Below, one piece after another: positions 1 through 8,831 of a stretch of 64,000 bases of DNA. The stretch is from Streptomyces albipurpureus (GTDB lineage: Bacteria; Actinomycetota; Actinomycetes; Streptomycetales; Streptomycetaceae). How positions within the stretch are numbered: the first letter of the stretch is position 1; each line of letters opens with the position of its first letter. Where the stretch lies: contig NZ_JAMQAW010000006.1 in the NCBI RefSeq assembly GCF_023701525.1, forward strand, positions 1 through 64,000, read 5' to 3'. Under the pieces are notes generated by a model. That model did not search any database. It had not been told where the DNA came from and saw only the letters and a program-made list of their open reading frames with translations. Made by a program: the position numbers and the translations under genes.

Positions 1-137
1 AGCTTGCCCTTCGCATGCTGCGCCTCGGTCGCCCGATCACTGGGCCCAGCCACCGCCCGCTCCCGGAGGGCGCGCAGTTCCGCTACACGCCCACGGGCGT
101 CGGTGGGCTCGCTGGAGGTTTCGTCCACAACGGTCAT
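1..137 (-). CDS. pccB: Acyl-CoA (propionyl/methylmalonyl-type) carboxylase carboxyltransferase beta subunit, N-terminal fragment
   Basis: Only the first 45 codons are inside the window; the gene runs off the left edge on the minus strand. The reading starts with ATG at 137 and gives MTVVDETSSEPTDARGRVAE, followed by a stretch ending in QHAKGK. That N-terminus is typical of streptomycete carboxyltransferase beta subunits (crotonase-fold, biotin-dependent), which transfer carboxyl groups from carboxybiotin to propionyl- or acetyl-CoA for methylmalonyl-CoA or malonyl-CoA supply. No catalytic region is visible, so substrate cannot be judged. A weak AGGG lies upstream of the ATG. The reading is too short for simple ORF calling but the match to the family start is clear. 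Confidence 0.75.
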   Translation of the reverse strand, partial: MTVVDETSSEPTDARGRVAELRALRERAVAGPSDRATEAQHAKGK

Positions 138-291
138 GCATCGACCCTACGGACGCGACCAAGGAAACCGTGCCGTTGACTCTGTACAGTCTCCTGACCG
201 TTCTCCTGTTGGTCTTCCACAGAAGCATCCAGTACAGAAGCCCAACCACCAGCGCACGACCACTGATGTTTGTGGACTCTCCATAAAGTGT

Positions 292-2712
292 TTATGCGAG
301 AGCAACCTCACAGCGGTGGCTCTCGCCGGCGGTGGCCCCGGTCAGCCGTACCCGGAGGGTCCGCCCGGCGGAGAGCACCTCGACTCCCGGACCGTGGTGG
401 AGTACCTCCCGTACGGGGTGGCGCCAGCTGATCTCCAGGGGTTCTCGGGACCGTGGTGGATCGCTGAGATCCAAGGTGGCGGTCCGTCGACGCCCACGCG
501 ACCGCTCCGGCGTCCGTGGCTGCCGTGACATCCGTACGAGGACGCTCGCGGGCGCGGTCGCGGTGAGCGGGCCCACCGTACCCGCCTGCCAGAAGTTCGC
601 CGCCAGGAGGCCCAGCGAAGCAACGGCCACCGACTGCTGGGACGCGTCATTGGCGAGGATCGTGAGCCAGCGTCGATCGGCGGCCCGCGCGGTCAGCGTC
701 CGCCGGCTCGCGCCCGGCATCAGGAGATAGGCGTACCCGGCCCGGACCGGATCGGTGCCGTGGTCGAACCAGAGGGTCTGGTAGCGGCGGGTGACCCGCT
801 CGGTGGAGCTGGTGGAGTTGATGTCGCTCCAGGCCCCGGTGCGGTCTTCGCGGAGCGTGCGCAGCCCCGCAGCTCCGCGGCCACCGCCCGTCGGCTGACC
901 ACGGGGGAAGACCCAACCGCCGTGTCCTTCCAGGTGGGCCCAGCCGCCGCCGAGGGTCAGTCGCTGCGTTCCGGCTGCGCCGAGGTTGCGGTTGTCGATG
1001 ACCGTCTCGACGGGTACGCCATCGGTGCAGCTGATCCCCGCCCCGAGGCAGATCACGCAATCGGCGACGCAGAACCATGACTTACGGGCCTCCAGGGTGG
1101 AGCCGAGCCCCAGCAGATGCTGGCCGATCGCCGCGTACTCACCGTCGCTGGTGCCGCCCACCCAAGGGGCGGCGGGTCGAGGCGCGCCCCATTCACCACC
1201 CGCGCGGTCGGCGAGCCGCCGGGTGGAGACGGTGGTGCCGGGCAGTCGGTACCAGTCCACGGTCGGCCAGAACCAGTCCGTGTACTGAGCGGCCCCTTCG
1301 GCCCCTTCGGCCCCGCCGGCCCCGTCGCCGTGCTGGTCGGGCCACCAGTAGAGCATTCCGGCCCCGGTGTGCCAGCCGCGTGGATTCTCGCCGTTGCCGC
1401 ACTCATAGGACGAGATCCGCTCCGAGGCCATCGCGATGTTGGCGGTCCATCCCGGGCGCCGGTGCACGGCCCGGTCCATGGCGGGGTAGAGCTTGTGGCC
1501 GACTGGTTCGGGCACGGCGGGTACGGGAGCGGCGGCGACGGCGTGCAGCCGGGCGAGGTCGGCCACGTCGTACTGGGGGCTGGTCAGGATCGGGGTGGTG
1601 GTGTCCCGGTCGATCCAGCCCTTGATGCGGGCGTGCCACCGTTCGCGCTCGGTGGCGCTGGCGCCTTCCGCGAGCAGGGCGATGGCGCTGATCATGGCGT
1701 GACCGTGGAAGTGGTCACCGCGCATGATCCGGCTCTCGTCGTGCCGCAGACGGCCGCGGCTGATGGCGCGGCCGTTGACGCTGTCCATCATCAGCCCGTT
1801 GTGGATCAGTGGGGCGAAGGCGTGCTCCACGCTGTCGAGGATGGTCTGCCGGCGAGGGTCGACGACCGCCCAGGGGGACCCGGCGAGCAGGGCGAAGAGT
1901 CGCCCGAGGCCATCGAGCAGGACCTGCCCGTAGGTGCCGGAGTAGGCGACCGAGGTGTGTTGGACGAACGATCCGTCGGCGTAGAGCCCATCCCCCTCCG
2001 TCACCAGCGGGAAGACGGGCGAAAGGGCGTCCCGGGCCAGGGCGATCCTGTCCGGCGCGGCGCCCAGGATGCCGCGGAGGGCGACCGAGCGGCAGAGGTC
2101 GACCCGGTTGGCGCCGGTGGAGGTGCCGGTGTACGCACCCAGCATGGTGTCCGGGATGAAGTGGTCCACCGCGGCATACGCGGCATCGCGCTGGTCCGGG
2201 CTCAGATGGGCGTGGAGCAGGGCGGTGATGTCCATCAGCAGGCGGGGGCTGCCGATCTGCCACTCCCACCAATTGCCGTAACGGGTGGTGCCCGGGTGGT
2301 AGACGGTGGCGGCGAGATGGTCGAGGCCGCGGATGGTGTCGGCGAGCAATCCCGCGTCCTGGCTGTGTCGATGGGCGCGGGCCATGGTCCAGAGTCGGTC
2401 GTAGCTCCGGGTGATACCGGTGGGCGGCTGGAAGGGGTGCTCGGGCCAGAGGCGGTCGGGGGCGGGAGCCATGGTCGCGCGGAAGGCGGTCGCCAGCCGT
2501 ACGGTCTCGGCGACGCGTGTGGCGTAGGGCTCGATGGCGGGGTCGTATCCGGTGCCGAGACTGATCTCCAGCCAGCGCCGCCGGAGCGCGGCGTAGGGGT
2601 CGGCATCGGCTAGGGGCGCGGGGTGCGCGGGTGTTGGCGGGAGTTGGGGGAGAGCGCTTGTGCTGGCCGCGGTGAGGAAGGCGCGGCGGGACCAGTCTGA
2701 CGGGAGCGGCAT
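292..2712 (-). CDS. Tat-exported polysaccharide lyase family 8 (hyaluronate/chondroitin/xanthan lyase type)
   Basis: An 806-residue secreted enzyme expected to cleave uronic-acid polysaccharides by beta-elimination outside the cell. The N-terminus has a twin-arginine signal (SRRAFLTAASTSA) ending near residue 30. An alpha/alpha toroid follows, with PL8 hallmarks NWWEWQIGSPR near residue 145, TGANRVDLCRS near 200 (catalytic Asn) and DGSFVQHTSVAYSGTYG near 245-260 (catalytic His and Tyr). The C-terminal half carries the beta-sandwich domains with the PL8 signature SYECGNGENPRGWHTG near 435. The length fits the family (about 750-800). ATG at 2712 is preceded by GGAGG at 5-base spacing. Exact substrate (hyaluronan, chondroitin or xanthan) cannot be set from sequence. 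Confidence 0.9.
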   Translation of the reverse strand: MPLPSDWSRRAFLTAASTSALPQLPPTPAHPAPLADADPYAALRRRWLEISLGTGYDPAIEPYATRVAETVRLATAFRATMAPAPDRLWPEHPFQPPTGITRSYDRLWTMARAHRHSQDAGLLADTIRGLDHLAATVYHPGTTRYGNWWEWQIGSPRLLMDITALLHAHLSPDQRDAAYAAVDHFIPDTMLGAYTGTSTGANRVDLCRSVALRGILGAAPDRIALARDALSPVFPLVTEGDGLYADGSFVQHTSVAYSGTYGQVLLDGLGRLFALLAGSPWAVVDPRRQTILDSVEHAFAPLIHNGLMMDSVNGRAISRGRLRHDESRIMRGDHFHGHAMISAIALLAEGASATERERWHARIKGWIDRDTTTPILTSPQYDVADLARLHAVAAAPVPAVPEPVGHKLYPAMDRAVHRRPGWTANIAMASERISSYECGNGENPRGWHTGAGMLYWWPDQHGDGAGGAEGAEGAAQYTDWFWPTVDWYRLPGTTVSTRRLADRAGGEWGAPRPAAPWVGGTSDGEYAAIGQHLLGLGSTLEARKSWFCVADCVICLGAGISCTDGVPVETVIDNRNLGAAGTQRLTLGGGWAHLEGHGGWVFPRGQPTGGGRGAAGLRTLREDRTGAWSDINSTSSTERVTRRYQTLWFDHGTDPVRAGYAYLLMPGASRRTLTARAADRRWLTILANDASQQSVAVASLGLLAANFWQAGTVGPLTATAPASVLVRMSRQPRTPERSRGRRRTATLDLSDPPRSREPLEISWRHPVREVLHHGPGVEVLSAGRTLRVRLTGATAGESHRCEVALA

Positions 2713-2846
2713 CGGAGCCTCCGAGGGGCTGGAGCGGTCTTGCCCGTTGGTCTAGCACGCCCTCGGTCCGCTCTCCATGGACCCCGCCGCCACCGGGACC
2801 GTCGGGGCCGCTCTTCAGGGACCCGCTGTCACAGGGGCCGTCGCCG

Positions 2847-3473
2847 TCACTGCCGGAGGTAGTTGTACACGGTCGCGCGGGACACGCCCAGAATGCCCGC
2901 CAGGGTCCCTACCGAGTGTTTGACCTGGAGAAAGCCCTGCGTTTCCAGGGTTCGGGCGAGTTCGCGCTTCTCCCCCGTCCCCAGGGTCGCCGGTGATCGG
3001 CCGCGTACCGCCGCGAAGTCCTGTGCCACCGAGCGCAGTTCGTCGATGGTCCGGGCGCGCAGTGTCTCGGTGAGTGGCTGTGCGTGCTCGTCGGTGGCGA
3101 TGAGCCGGCCGATGCCGGTGACGAGCCCTTCGAGGAGTGAGACATCGAGGTTGAGGCAGATCGCGGCCACATAGACCCCGTCGCTGTTCTTGATGCCGAT
3201 GGAGGTGCTCTTGGCGGCGCGGCCGTCGGGGAAGCGGTTGGGGTAGTTCTGGATGATGTCGGGGTAGTCGGGGTCCTGGATGCGGGCGAGGCCGATTTCC
3301 GTGGCGGGTTCACCCACCGCCCGGCCGGAGAGATTGTTCTCGATCACCCGGACGGCCTCGGTCGGATCGCGCAGATCGTGCAGCACGACCTCGCAGAGCC
3401 CCGGGAACATGCGGCCGACCGCGGTCGCGATCTTCTCCGCCTCGCGCAGCAGCAACTCGTCCTCGGCGGTCAT
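2847..3473 (-). CDS. DauR/YheO-like transcriptional regulator (PAS-like sensor plus HTH)
   Basis: A 208-residue regulator. Residues about 8-120 match the YheO-like PAS_6 sensor (GLCEVVLHDLRDP, then the YPNRFPDGRAAKSTSIGIKN segment). Residues about 150-208 match the DauR-type helix-turn-helix and end with GILGVSRATVYNYLRQ at the extreme C-terminus, as in this family. DauR of Pseudomonas represses D-arginine utilisation; YheO-type proteins often sit beside amino-acid catabolic genes. The ATG overlaps the TGA of the upstream PLP enzyme by four bases (3470-3473), so the two are translationally coupled and the regulator probably senses that enzyme's substrate or product. The ligand is unknown. Confidence 0.88.
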   Translation of the reverse strand: MTAEDELLLREAEKIATAVGRMFPGLCEVVLHDLRDPTEAVRVIENNLSGRAVGEPATEIGLARIQDPDYPDIIQNYPNRFPDGRAAKSTSIGIKNSDGVYVAAICLNLDVSLLEGLVTGIGRLIATDEHAQPLTETLRARTIDELRSVAQDFAAVRGRSPATLGTGEKRELARTLETQGFLQVKHSVGTLAGILGVSRATVYNYLRQ

Positions 3474-4660
3474 CGGGCTTCGCCTCCGTCGATCAACCCG
3501 CCCATGGCGGTGGTGGCCTTGAGCCCGGAGCCGGTGAGGATGACGACCGTGCGATCGCCCGGCCGGATCAGACCACGGGCGGCGAAGGTGGTGATCGCGG
3601 CGGCCGCGGTGGCGCTGGTCGGCTCCGCGTAGAGGCCCTTGGCCGCCAGCGCCCGCACGGCGGCCTTGATGCCGTCCTCCGGGATCGCGACCGTGTCGCC
3701 GCCGGATCGGCGGATGGCCCGCAGCACCTCGGGGAGGCGGATGGGCCGCTGGATCGCGGTGCCCTCGGCGATGGTGGGGGCGTACTCGGTGGGGACGAAG
3801 GAGTCGGCTCCGGCCTGGAAGGCGGTGTGGATGGGGGCGCAGTTGGCGGGTTGGGCGACCAGCAGCTTCGGCGGTCGCTCGATCTGCCCGGCGGCCAGCA
3901 GTTCGCTGAAGCCGAGGTCACAGCCGAGCACGGTGCTACCGGCTCCCGCGACGGTGACCACCTGGTCGGGGGCCGTGAAGCCGAGGTCTTCCCAGATCTC
4001 GTAGGCCAGTGTCTTGGTGCCCTGGAGGAAGAAGGGGTGCCAGTTGTGGCTGGCGTAGCTGGTGTGGGCGGAGCGACGGAGGGCTTCGGCCGCGGTGGCC
4101 TGGCGGTCTCCGGGCACCAGTTGGACCGTGGCTCCGTAGGCACGGCTCTGGAGGACCTTGGCGGGCGAGGTCTTCTCGGGCACCAGGATGGTGGCGCGGA
4201 TGCCGGCGGCCGCGCAGTAGGCGGCGACGGAGGCACCGCCGTTGCCCGAGCTGTCCTCGATGACGTCGGTGACGCCCTGCTGGGCCAGGAGGGAGATCAT
4301 CACGCTGGTGCCGCGGTCCTTGAAGCTCCCGGTCGGGCTGAACCACTCCAGCTTGAAGGAGACCGGCACACCGCCCCATTCGCTCTCGACCAGCGGGGTG
4401 CAGCCCTCACCGAGGGAGACGGGGTGCGGGAAGGCGAGCGGAAGGGCGGCTTGATAGCGCCAGAGCGAGCGGCGGTCGGTGTCCACATCGGCGCGGGTGA
4501 TGCCGGGCAGGGGGGCCACGGTCAGCGGTGTTCCCCCGTCGGCACGCCAGCGTGGTGCGGCGATGGGATAGGTGTCACCGGTTCGCTCATCGAGGTAGCG
4601 GGGCTCCGCCATGGCTGCGATCATGCTTGACAATTCTTCCAGTTCTGCATTTTTCGTCAA
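3470..4660 (-). CDS. Threonine synthase-like PLP-dependent enzyme (fold type II)
   Basis: A 396-residue tryptophan-synthase-beta superfamily protein. The PLP lysine lies in SPTGSFKDRGTS (near residue 110), the phosphate loop is SSGNGGASVAAY (near 137), and a TGSGLKAT segment occurs near the C-terminus, an arrangement typical of threonine synthase paralogues. It could be a threonine synthase, a threonine/serine dehydratase or a diaminopropionate/D-amino-acid lyase. Coupling to a DauR-like regulator argues for a catabolic role rather than the housekeeping thrC. The full reading begins with TTG at 4660 behind AGTAGG; an ATG at 4624 with GGAAG upstream is an alternative that drops 12 residues. 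Confidence 0.8.
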   Translation of the reverse strand: MTKNAELEELSSMIAAMAEPRYLDERTGDTYPIAAPRWRADGGTPLTVAPLPGITRADVDTDRRSLWRYQAALPLAFPHPVSLGEGCTPLVESEWGGVPVSFKLEWFSPTGSFKDRGTSVMISLLAQQGVTDVIEDSSGNGGASVAAYCAAAGIRATILVPEKTSPAKVLQSRAYGATVQLVPGDRQATAAEALRRSAHTSYASHNWHPFFLQGTKTLAYEIWEDLGFTAPDQVVTVAGAGSTVLGCDLGFSELLAAGQIERPPKLLVAQPANCAPIHTAFQAGADSFVPTEYAPTIAEGTAIQRPIRLPEVLRAIRRSGGDTVAIPEDGIKAAVRALAAKGLYAEPTSATAAAAITTFAARGLIRPGDRTVVILTGSGLKATTAMGGLIDGGEAR

Positions 4661-4710
4661 GCACGCCTACTGCAGGGGGGTGAGTCAGGAGGGAGATCCA
4701 CGGAAAGATG

Positions 4711-4739
4711 TTGAACTTTAAACGGAATGCCTCTATGGT
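4711..4739 (+). promoter_or_regulatory. Promoter of the YceI-family gene
   Basis: TTGAAC at 4711-4716 and TATGGT at 4734-4739 are separated by 17 bases, a good sigma-70-type (HrdB-like) match. AAGGAG at 4777-4782 then precedes the ATG at 4789. A second TTGAAG-ATTTAAC stretch at about 4748-4760 resembles the TTGAAC-TTTAAAC around the -35 box, so an operator of two direct repeats is possible. Confidence 0.7.
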
Positions 4740-4788
4740 GAATCTCGTTGAAGATTTAACAACACACCATCCCCCCAAGGAGAGCGTC

Positions 4789-5394
4789 ATGGGTCTGTTC
4801 AACCGCAAGGCCGCCACCCCCACCACCGCCGTCGCCACCTCAGTGGACCCGGCGCTGGCCGCCCTGACCGGTGAATACACCATCGACCCCGCCCACACCA
4901 GCATCGGCTTCACCGTCCGCCATGCCATGGTCACCAATGTCCGTGGCACCTTCGGTGAGCACGAGGGCAGCCTGAGCCTGAACGGCGCGGAGCCCGCCGC
5001 CTCCAAGGCAGTGATCGACGTCAAGATCGGCAGCATCGACACCGGTATCGCGGACCGCGACGGCCATCTGCGCAGCGGCGACTTCTTCGACGCCGAGCAG
5101 TTCCCGCTGATGACCTTCCGCTCCACCCACGCCGAGCAGCTCGGTGGCGAGCAGTACCGGGTCACCGGCGATCTGACCATCAAGGACGTCACCCGTCCGC
5201 TCGCCATTGACCTGGAGTTCAACGGCGCGGCCCAGGACGTCTACGGCAACGAGCGCATCGGTTTCGAGGGCAGCGCCGAGATCCTGCGCTCCGAGTGGGG
5301 CCTGACCTGGAACGCCGCCCTGGAGACCGGTGGCGTGATGGTCAGCGACAAGGTGAAGCTGAACTTCGACATCTCGGCGATCAAGAACGCCTGA
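4789..5394 (+). CDS. YceI-family lipocalin-like (polyisoprenoid-binding fold) protein
   Basis: A 201-residue protein. After a short N-terminal tail (MGLFNRKAATPTT) the YceI beta-barrel runs from GEYTIDPAHTSIGFTVRHAM to the C-terminal KLNFDISAIKNA, with the family motifs DPAHTSIGF, GDLTIKDVTRPL and LRSEWGL. YceI proteins bind isoprenoid or amide lipids; the cellular role in actinobacteria is not settled. There is no signal peptide, so it is probably cytoplasmic, as usual for streptomycete members. An upstream in-frame ATG at 4708 lies within the promoter and has no ribosome site, whereas 4789 has AAGGAG at 6-base spacing, so 4789 was chosen. It is monocistronic and convergent with the next gene. 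Confidence 0.9.
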   Translation: MGLFNRKAATPTTAVATSVDPALAALTGEYTIDPAHTSIGFTVRHAMVTNVRGTFGEHEGSLSLNGAEPAASKAVIDVKIGSIDTGIADRDGHLRSGDFFDAEQFPLMTFRSTHAEQLGGEQYRVTGDLTIKDVTRPLAIDLEFNGAAQDVYGNERIGFEGSAEILRSEWGLTWNAALETGGVMVSDKVKLNFDISAIKNA

Positions 5395-5428
5395 CCCGGC
5401 CCCGCTGCCCCTCGCGGGCACCATGAGC

Positions 5429-5469
5429 GCGCCCGCCCTGCCGTTTCCCCCCTCGGCCAGGGCGGGCGC
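5429..5469. terminator. Bidirectional hairpin terminator between convergent genes
   Basis: Twelve-base perfect arms GCGCCCGCCCTG (5429-5440) and CAGGGCGGGCGC (5458-5469) with a 17-base loop lie 35 bases after the yceI stop. The rest of the 5395-5724 spacer before the convergent gene's stop shows no gene. Confidence 0.6.
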
Positions 5470-5724
5470 TCCGCGTGGGGGCCTCCCCTGCTGGCCCCGG
5501 AAGCGTTGCGGCCGCCCGGCGCTGAACTCGCGGGCCGCACCCCGGGGCACGCTCACTCATCGGCATGGGAGCCGTATCGGCTCCGGGAAGGGGCCGTACG
5601 GCTCAGCGCACATCGGCGCGGCGTCACCTCAGCGCAGACCAGAATTGGTGCGGTGCGGTGCGGTCAGCGGGCGCAGACCGGAAGGTGCGGCTCAGAAAGC
5701 GTCGTCGTCCTTCGGCGCGCGGAT

Positions 5725-7131
5725 TCAGAAGCCGCCGCCGTCGAAGCCTCCGCCACCCGCGTCTGAGCCGCCGCCCCAGTCGCCACCGCCGCCGAAGTCG
5801 GAGGAGTCGAAGTCGGCGCCCGAGTAGTCACCACCGCTGGTGTCACCGAACCCCTCTCCGCCGTAGTCCGCCGCGTAGGCGGGCGAGGAGAGCATGCTGC
5901 CGAGCACCGTGCCCACCAGCAGTCCGGGGAGCAGTCCGCCGCCGAAGTAGCCGCCGGCCCAGGGACCGTAGGCCGGGCCCGCCTCCCAGTACGGGCGACG
6001 GCCGTTCTCCGTCTCGACGGTACGGGAGTCCGGGGGCAGCCCGTCGTCCAGTCGGGACGCGTCAGTGGCGCAGACCGGCACCTCGCGGGTCGCACCCCCG
6101 GCCGGGGTCCACTCCCGGTCGGCGACCGAGGGGCCGTGACGTGGATCGAAGAAGCAGGGTGGCCGGCGCTCCGGTAGGGCGCGTCCGGCGCGGCGGGCGT
6201 CCAGTACCCCCAGGCTGAATCGGCCGTCGTCGAGGGCCTTGGTGACCCGGCGGACGTCCGAGGGGTGACCGGCTGCCGCCATGCGTGACTTCGCCTGGTC
6301 ATAGGAGTCGAGGGCCCGCTCGTAGTCGGCGCGCATCGCGTCGTCGGCGCCCTTCTCCGAGGGGTGGAAGTCGAGCCGGTCGAGTTCCTCGCCGAAGGCG
6401 GTGATGTCCTCGTCCACCACCACGCGCAACCGTTCGAGTGCGGCCCGCTCCTCGGCCGCCTTGCGGCGCCGGTTGCGGCGGATGACGGCGTAGGCACCTG
6501 CTCCGCCCGCCACCAGAACCGTACCGAAAGTGATCAACGCTCCGGTGTTCATGGCTGAGTCATAGCCGCGTGCGCCGTTGTCCTTCGCGTTCCAGGAGGC
6601 TGGTGCGCTACCGCGCATCTGGGGGAGTGCCTGGTCGGCGAAGTTGTTGAGCTGGGTGGCCGCATCGGCACCCGGAGGTGTCTTCACGGCCGACACCAGG
6701 TTCCGCACCGCCTGGTTCGACAGCACCGCGCTGTCCGCGCCGGCGTTGAAGCCGTCGCCGAGGCGGACCGCGTACAGGCCGGTGACCCCGGTGTCGGTGC
6801 GGATGGAGGGCAGAACGGTGGCCGCCGGATAGTCGGAGCTCACCGGAAGGACCGCGACGAAGAGCGGTTTGTCCGCGTCCTTGATCTTCTTCGCCAGTGC
6901 GTCCGCATCCCCTCGGGACAGCTGTCCCGAGGCGCGCGGATCGACATAGACCGGGCCGTCCTCAAACGCGTTGGCCACGGTTTCGGTGCCGGTGACCTGA
7001 CCGCTCGCGGTCTGGGAGATGGCCACCGGGTCAGCGCCGGTGGCCGCCTGCGCTCCCGGAGCCGCCCCAAGGACGGTGGCCAAGAGCGCCAGCAGCAGAC
7101 CGGACAGTGCGGAAAACAGCCTGGTCCTCAT
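5725..7131 (-). CDS. Secreted/membrane protein with TPM-like domain, one main TM helix and Gly/Asp-rich tail
   Basis: A 468-residue protein of unknown function. The Sec signal peptide is MRTRLFSALSGLLLALLATV with cleavage near AQA-A at 29. An extracellular alpha/beta domain (about 45-170) resembles the TPM_phosphatase/YgcG fold seen in streptomycete membrane proteins. A TM helix (GALITFGTVLVAGGAGAYAV, near 195) is followed by an RRNRRRK stop-transfer and a helical Arg/Glu-rich cytoplasmic region. A second hydrophobic stretch (GGLLPGLLVGTVLGSML, about 395-412) precedes a low-complexity Gly/Asp/Ser tail ending in GGGGFDGGGF. This matches the plan of TPM-domain proteins with a Gly-rich C-terminus. 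Its role is unknown; a part in membrane-protein quality control is only an analogy. Confidence 0.75.
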   Translation of the reverse strand: MRTRLFSALSGLLLALLATVLGAAPGAQAATGADPVAISQTASGQVTGTETVANAFEDGPVYVDPRASGQLSRGDADALAKKIKDADKPLFVAVLPVSSDYPAATVLPSIRTDTGVTGLYAVRLGDGFNAGADSAVLSNQAVRNLVSAVKTPPGADAATQLNNFADQALPQMRGSAPASWNAKDNGARGYDSAMNTGALITFGTVLVAGGAGAYAVIRRNRRRKAAEERAALERLRVVVDEDITAFGEELDRLDFHPSEKGADDAMRADYERALDSYDQAKSRMAAAGHPSDVRRVTKALDDGRFSLGVLDARRAGRALPERRPPCFFDPRHGPSVADREWTPAGGATREVPVCATDASRLDDGLPPDSRTVETENGRRPYWEAGPAYGPWAGGYFGGGLLPGLLVGTVLGSMLSSPAYAADYGGEGFGDTSGGDYSGADFDSSDFGGGGDWGGGSDAGGGGFDGGGF

Positions 7132-7193
7132 CCTTCGACGCTACCTTGAAAGGCACTGTTTCAGGACAAGTAAGGACACGGGCTTCTGTTCGC

Positions 7194-8831
7194 CTATTCA
7201 GCCGGTTCCACGCCGGCGCGCAGCAGACCGTAGGTGTAGGCGTCCTCCAGGGCCTGCCAGGAGGCGGCGATGACGTTGTTGGCGACTCCTACCGTGGCCC
7301 ACTCGCCGTTGCCGTCCCCCGTGGTGATCAGAACCCGAGTGGTGGACTCGGTGCCGTGCCGGCCTTCGAGGATGCGGACCTTGTAGTCGATCAGCTCCAT
7401 CTTGGCCAGCTGCGGATAGAACCGCTCAAGGCCGACCCGCATCGCCCGGTCCAGCGCGTTGACCGGGCCGTTGCCCTCGGCGGCGGCGACGATCCGCTCC
7501 CCCTTGGCCCAGAGCTTCACCGTCGCCTCGTTGGCGTGGGTTCCATCGGGCCGGTTCTCGGAGATGGTGCGCCACGATTCGGTACGGAAGTATCGACGCG
7601 CCCTGCCCTCGGCCTCCGCACGCAGCAGCAGCTCGAAGGAGGCGTCGGCTGCCTCGTACGTATAGCCCTGGAGCTCGCGCTCCTTGACCCGCTCGACGAC
7701 CCGGCCGATCAGTGCGCGGTCGCCGCCGAGGTCTACTCCCAGCTCCCTGCCCTTGAGCTCGATGGAGGCGCGACCGGCCATGTCGGAGACGAGCATCCGC
7801 ATGGTGTTGCCGACCTGCTCGGGGTCGATGTGCTGGTACAGGTCGGGGTCGACCTTGATCGCGGAGGCGTGCAGTCCGGCCTTGTGGGCGAAGGCGGAAA
7901 CACCCACATAGGGCTGGTGGGTGGAGGGCGTGAGGTTGACGACCTCGGCGATGGCGTGCGAGATCCGCGTCATCTCGGCGAGCGCACCCCGGGGCAGCAC
8001 CTTCTTGCCGTACTTCAGCTCAAGGGCGGCCACCACGGGGAAGAGGTTGGCGTTGCCGACCCGCTCGCCGTAGCCGTTGGCCGTGCACTGGACATGGGTG
8101 GCGCCGGCGTCCACGGCGGCGAGGCTGTTGGCGACGGCGCAGCCGGTGTCGTCCTGGGCGTGGATGCCAAGGCGTGCTCCGGTGTCGGCGAGGACGGTGG
8201 AGACGACGGCCTGGATCTGCGCGGGCAGCATCCCGCCGTTGGTGTCGCAGAGCACCACGACATCGGCGCCGGCGTCGGCCGCGGCCCGGACGACGGATTT
8301 GGCGTACTCCGGATTGGCGCGGTAGCCGTCGAAGAAGTGCTCACAGTCGACAAAGACCCGCCGGCCCTGTGCGCAGAGGTAGGAGACGGTGTCGCGCACC
8401 ATCTCCAGGTTCTCTTCGAGGGTGGTGCGCAAGGCCAGTTCCACATGCCGGTCATGCGCCTTGGCGACCAGGGTGATCACCGGGGCACCGGACTCCAAAA
8501 GTGCTCTGACCTGGGGATCTTCGGCTGCTTTCCCACCGGCGCGACGGGTGGCGCCAAAGGCCACCAGCTGGGCGTGCCGGAAGGTGATCTCCTGCTGGGC
8601 GCGGGCGAAGAACTCCGTGTCACGGGGGTTGGCGCCGGGCCAGCCGCCCTCGATGAAAGCCACACCGAACTCGTCCAGATACCGGGCGATGGTCAGCTTG
8701 TCGGCAACGGTGAGGTTGATGCCCTCACGCTGTGCACCGTCGCGGAGCGTCGTGTCGAAGACATGAAAACTGTCATCGGCGCGGAAGCCCGCCTCGGTCT
8801 CCGTACGTGTATCCGTGGGCTGTGTGGTCAT
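7194..8831 (-). CDS. cimA: (R)-citramalate synthase (isoleucine synthesis)
   Basis: A 545-residue enzyme condensing pyruvate and acetyl-CoA to citramalate, giving a threonine-independent route to 2-oxobutyrate for isoleucine. The DRE-TIM barrel starts with DTTLRDGAQREGINLT (near residue 28); CTANGYGERVGNANLF and STHQPYVGVSAFAHKAGLHAS follow, and a LeuA-type allosteric dimerisation domain occupies about 395-545. The usual HxHND metal motif reads IHAQDD, so the second metal-ligand His is Gln. The start at 8831 (MTTQPTD) has AGGAG about 10 bases upstream; the longer open frame runs back through the leader terminator and is not used. A terminator in the 5' leader (8937-8964) suggests attenuation. 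It is the last step provider linking to ilvBNC, ilvE and leuB elsewhere in the window. Confidence 0.93.
   Translation of the reverse strand: MTTQPTDTRTETEAGFRADDSFHVFDTTLRDGAQREGINLTVADKLTIARYLDEFGVAFIEGGWPGANPRDTEFFARAQQEITFRHAQLVAFGATRRAGGKAAEDPQVRALLESGAPVITLVAKAHDRHVELALRTTLEENLEMVRDTVSYLCAQGRRVFVDCEHFFDGYRANPEYAKSVVRAAADAGADVVVLCDTNGGMLPAQIQAVVSTVLADTGARLGIHAQDDTGCAVANSLAAVDAGATHVQCTANGYGERVGNANLFPVVAALELKYGKKVLPRGALAEMTRISHAIAEVVNLTPSTHQPYVGVSAFAHKAGLHASAIKVDPDLYQHIDPEQVGNTMRMLVSDMAGRASIELKGRELGVDLGGDRALIGRVVERVKERELQGYTYEAADASFELLLRAEAEGRARRYFRTESWRTISENRPDGTHANEATVKLWAKGERIVAAAEGNGPVNALDRAMRVGLERFYPQLAKMELIDYKVRILEGRHGTESTTRVLITTGDGNGEWATVGVANNVIAASWQALEDAYTYGLLRAGVEPAE

Noticed and set aside
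4..528. 174-codon plus-strand open frame at the left edge
   Set aside because: It runs antisense to the carboxylase start and the end of the polysaccharide lyase and has no domain; a GC-rich shadow.
1117..2613. 498-codon plus-strand open frame
   Set aside because: Fully antisense to the polysaccharide lyase, Gly/Val/Asp-rich composition typical of the complement of a high-GC gene.
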